The translations under genes were made by a program, and so were the position numbers. A stretch of 32,806 bases of DNA from an uncultured Bacteroidia bacterium (GTDB lineage Bacteria; Bacteroidota; Bacteroidia; NS11-12g; UBA9320), in the NCBI GenBank assembly GCA_905478335.1, contig CAJQIC010000028.1:1-32806 (forward strand), read 5' to 3'. The notes beneath the pieces are model-generated. The model saw nothing but the letters and a program-made list of their open reading frames with translations. It was not told the origin of the DNA and ran no database searches. Shown piece after piece: positions 32,073 through 32,806 of the stretch. Position 1 is the first letter of the stretch, and each line of letters opens with the position of its first letter.

Positions 32073-32806
32073 TTCCGGCTAAAATTTCGTTCGAGCTGAT
32101 CTATTATTCTGTCTGCCACATCACGAGATTCAATAAACTCGGATAAGCTAAGAACGGGATCAGTCCCTAAAACGATGCAATAGTAGAAAGATTCTATTTC
32201 TTTTTCTAAGATTTCTTGACGATTTACGCTTTTGTGAAAGTTAGTTTGATCGTCCATTTGCTCTTCAACGCTACTTTCATCCATGTCTTCAGGTGTTTCG
32301 TTTCCTGTTAGGATGCGCAAGCTTTGATTTTGGAAGTTGAGCGTATGATAATTGTTGTTTTGGAAGAATCTAATTTTATGGACTTCCTTATCAGCAATTT
32401 TACTGGTAGATATTGTTGCGACACAACCGTTGTAAAACTCGATTCGAGCATTTACGACGTCAGGGTCATCAAATAGGACACCCACGCCTGTAGCAGAAAC
32501 GTGCTTAACTCTCGAATTCGCTAAAGACAAAACGATGTCAATATCTGGAAGTAGAATGTCGTTAATTAAGGAGACCTTCTCTTTTTTGTTTTCTGGCCGT
32601 TTTAAATAGTGGCTGCACTCAATTATCCGGGGTTCTAATTCTAGGTCTTTAATTTCTGTGTGGATGTGTTCGAAACGTAATCCGTTGCTCACTTGCACAT
32701 GCACACCAGCTTCAGCTGCGTAATTGGAAATTCTTTTTAGCTGATGCTTCGTCATATGCGAGGTATCTGCAATGAACACATGCTTGCAGCTTTTTATTAC
32801 CTCTAC
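32069..32806 (-). CDS. Gfo/Idh/MocA-type oxidoreductase, cut by window edge
   Basis: The frame is open to the right edge, so the N-terminal half of the Rossmann domain is missing. The first visible residues, VEVIKSCKHVFIADTSHMTK, match the end of that domain, where most family members read GKHVFxEKP. Here the catalytic EKP motif is replaced by ADT. The C-terminal domain follows (SNYAAEAGVHVQVSNGLRFE, PDIDIVLSLANSRVKHVSAT, DPDVVNARIEFYNGCVATIS), typical of the family's large beta-sheet. A GTG at 32779 is internal, not the start. Family members reduce or oxidise sugars and nucleotide sugars; without EKP this one may have another role. It overlaps the downstream lipoprotein gene by four bases. 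Confidence 0.8.
   Translation of the reverse strand, partial: VEVIKSCKHVFIADTSHMTKHQLKRISNYAAEAGVHVQVSNGLRFEHIHTEIKDLELEPRIIECSHYLKRPENKKEKVSLINDILLPDIDIVLSLANSRVKHVSATGVGVLFDDPDVVNARIEFYNGCVATISTSKIADKEVHKIRFFQNNNYHTLNFQNQSLRILTGNETPEDMDESSVEEQMDDQTNFHKSVNRQEILEKEIESFYYCIVLGTDPVLSLSEFIESRDVADRIIDQLERNFSRK

Overview
The window looks like a chromosomal segment of a Bacteroidota bacterium, probably marine or free-living and aerobic. Four things point that way. It holds a complete actABCDEF operon (Alternative Complex III) in the usual Bacteroidota order. It encodes a very large secreted protein ending in a gliding-motility-type (type IX secretion, type B) C-terminal sorting domain. Several promoters carry the Bacteroidota -7 element TAnnTTTG instead of a sigma70 -10 box. 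Shine-Dalgarno sequences are weak, the intergenic DNA is AT-rich and lipoprotein signals are frequent. The class or family cannot be fixed from the sequence alone.

Layout. 1-3.9 kb: the start of an MsbA-like ABC exporter (leftward, cut by the window edge), a divergent leucine/valine dehydrogenase, a shared bidirectional terminator, and a membrane-bound CapD/WbpM-type nucleotide-sugar 4,6-dehydratase. 4.0-11.2 kb: a leftward run of a SAM hydroxide adenosyltransferase, a small ABM-like protein, a TPR-like plus CAP/SCP-domain exported protein, and a 1242-residue beta-propeller surface protein with a T9SS type B signal. 11.3-12.3 kb: PhoH-like ATPase, rightward from a TTG start. 12.5-21.2 kb: the respiratory operon actABCDEF, closed by a strong terminator and with no cytochrome oxidase genes behind it. 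21.5-24.6 kb: an ABC-F ATPase and two tandem FKBP-type prolyl isomerases, bracketed by two composite short-repeat arrays in inverted orientation. 25.0-29.7 kb: a four-gene exported module of two propeller-like lipoproteins (the first split by an in-frame TAG) and two paralogous helical-repeat plus beta-barrel proteins. 29.7-32.8 kb: a leftward, translationally coupled set of a polyprenyl-phosphate sugar transferase, a lipoprotein and a partial Gfo/Idh/MocA oxidoreductase, which looks like the edge of a surface-glycan cluster.

How the genes work together. The act genes encode a membrane quinol:cytochrome c (or direct-to-oxidase) oxidoreductase: ActB carries the Fe-S centres, ActC and ActF are the NrfD-type membrane subunits, and ActA and ActE carry the c-type hemes. 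The CapD-like protein and the right-end cluster would act in surface polysaccharide synthesis. The FKBP pair and the exported module suggest envelope protein folding and surface structures.

Most notable signals: a lipoprotein gene interrupted by a single in-frame amber codon; inverted heptamer/octamer arrays around the ABC-F-FKBP cassette; a face-to-face divergent promoter module used twice; an ActE cytochrome fused to an OmpA-like domain and an ActD carrying a helix-hairpin-helix tail; and an ABC-F protein in which only one of the two composite ATP sites looks intact.
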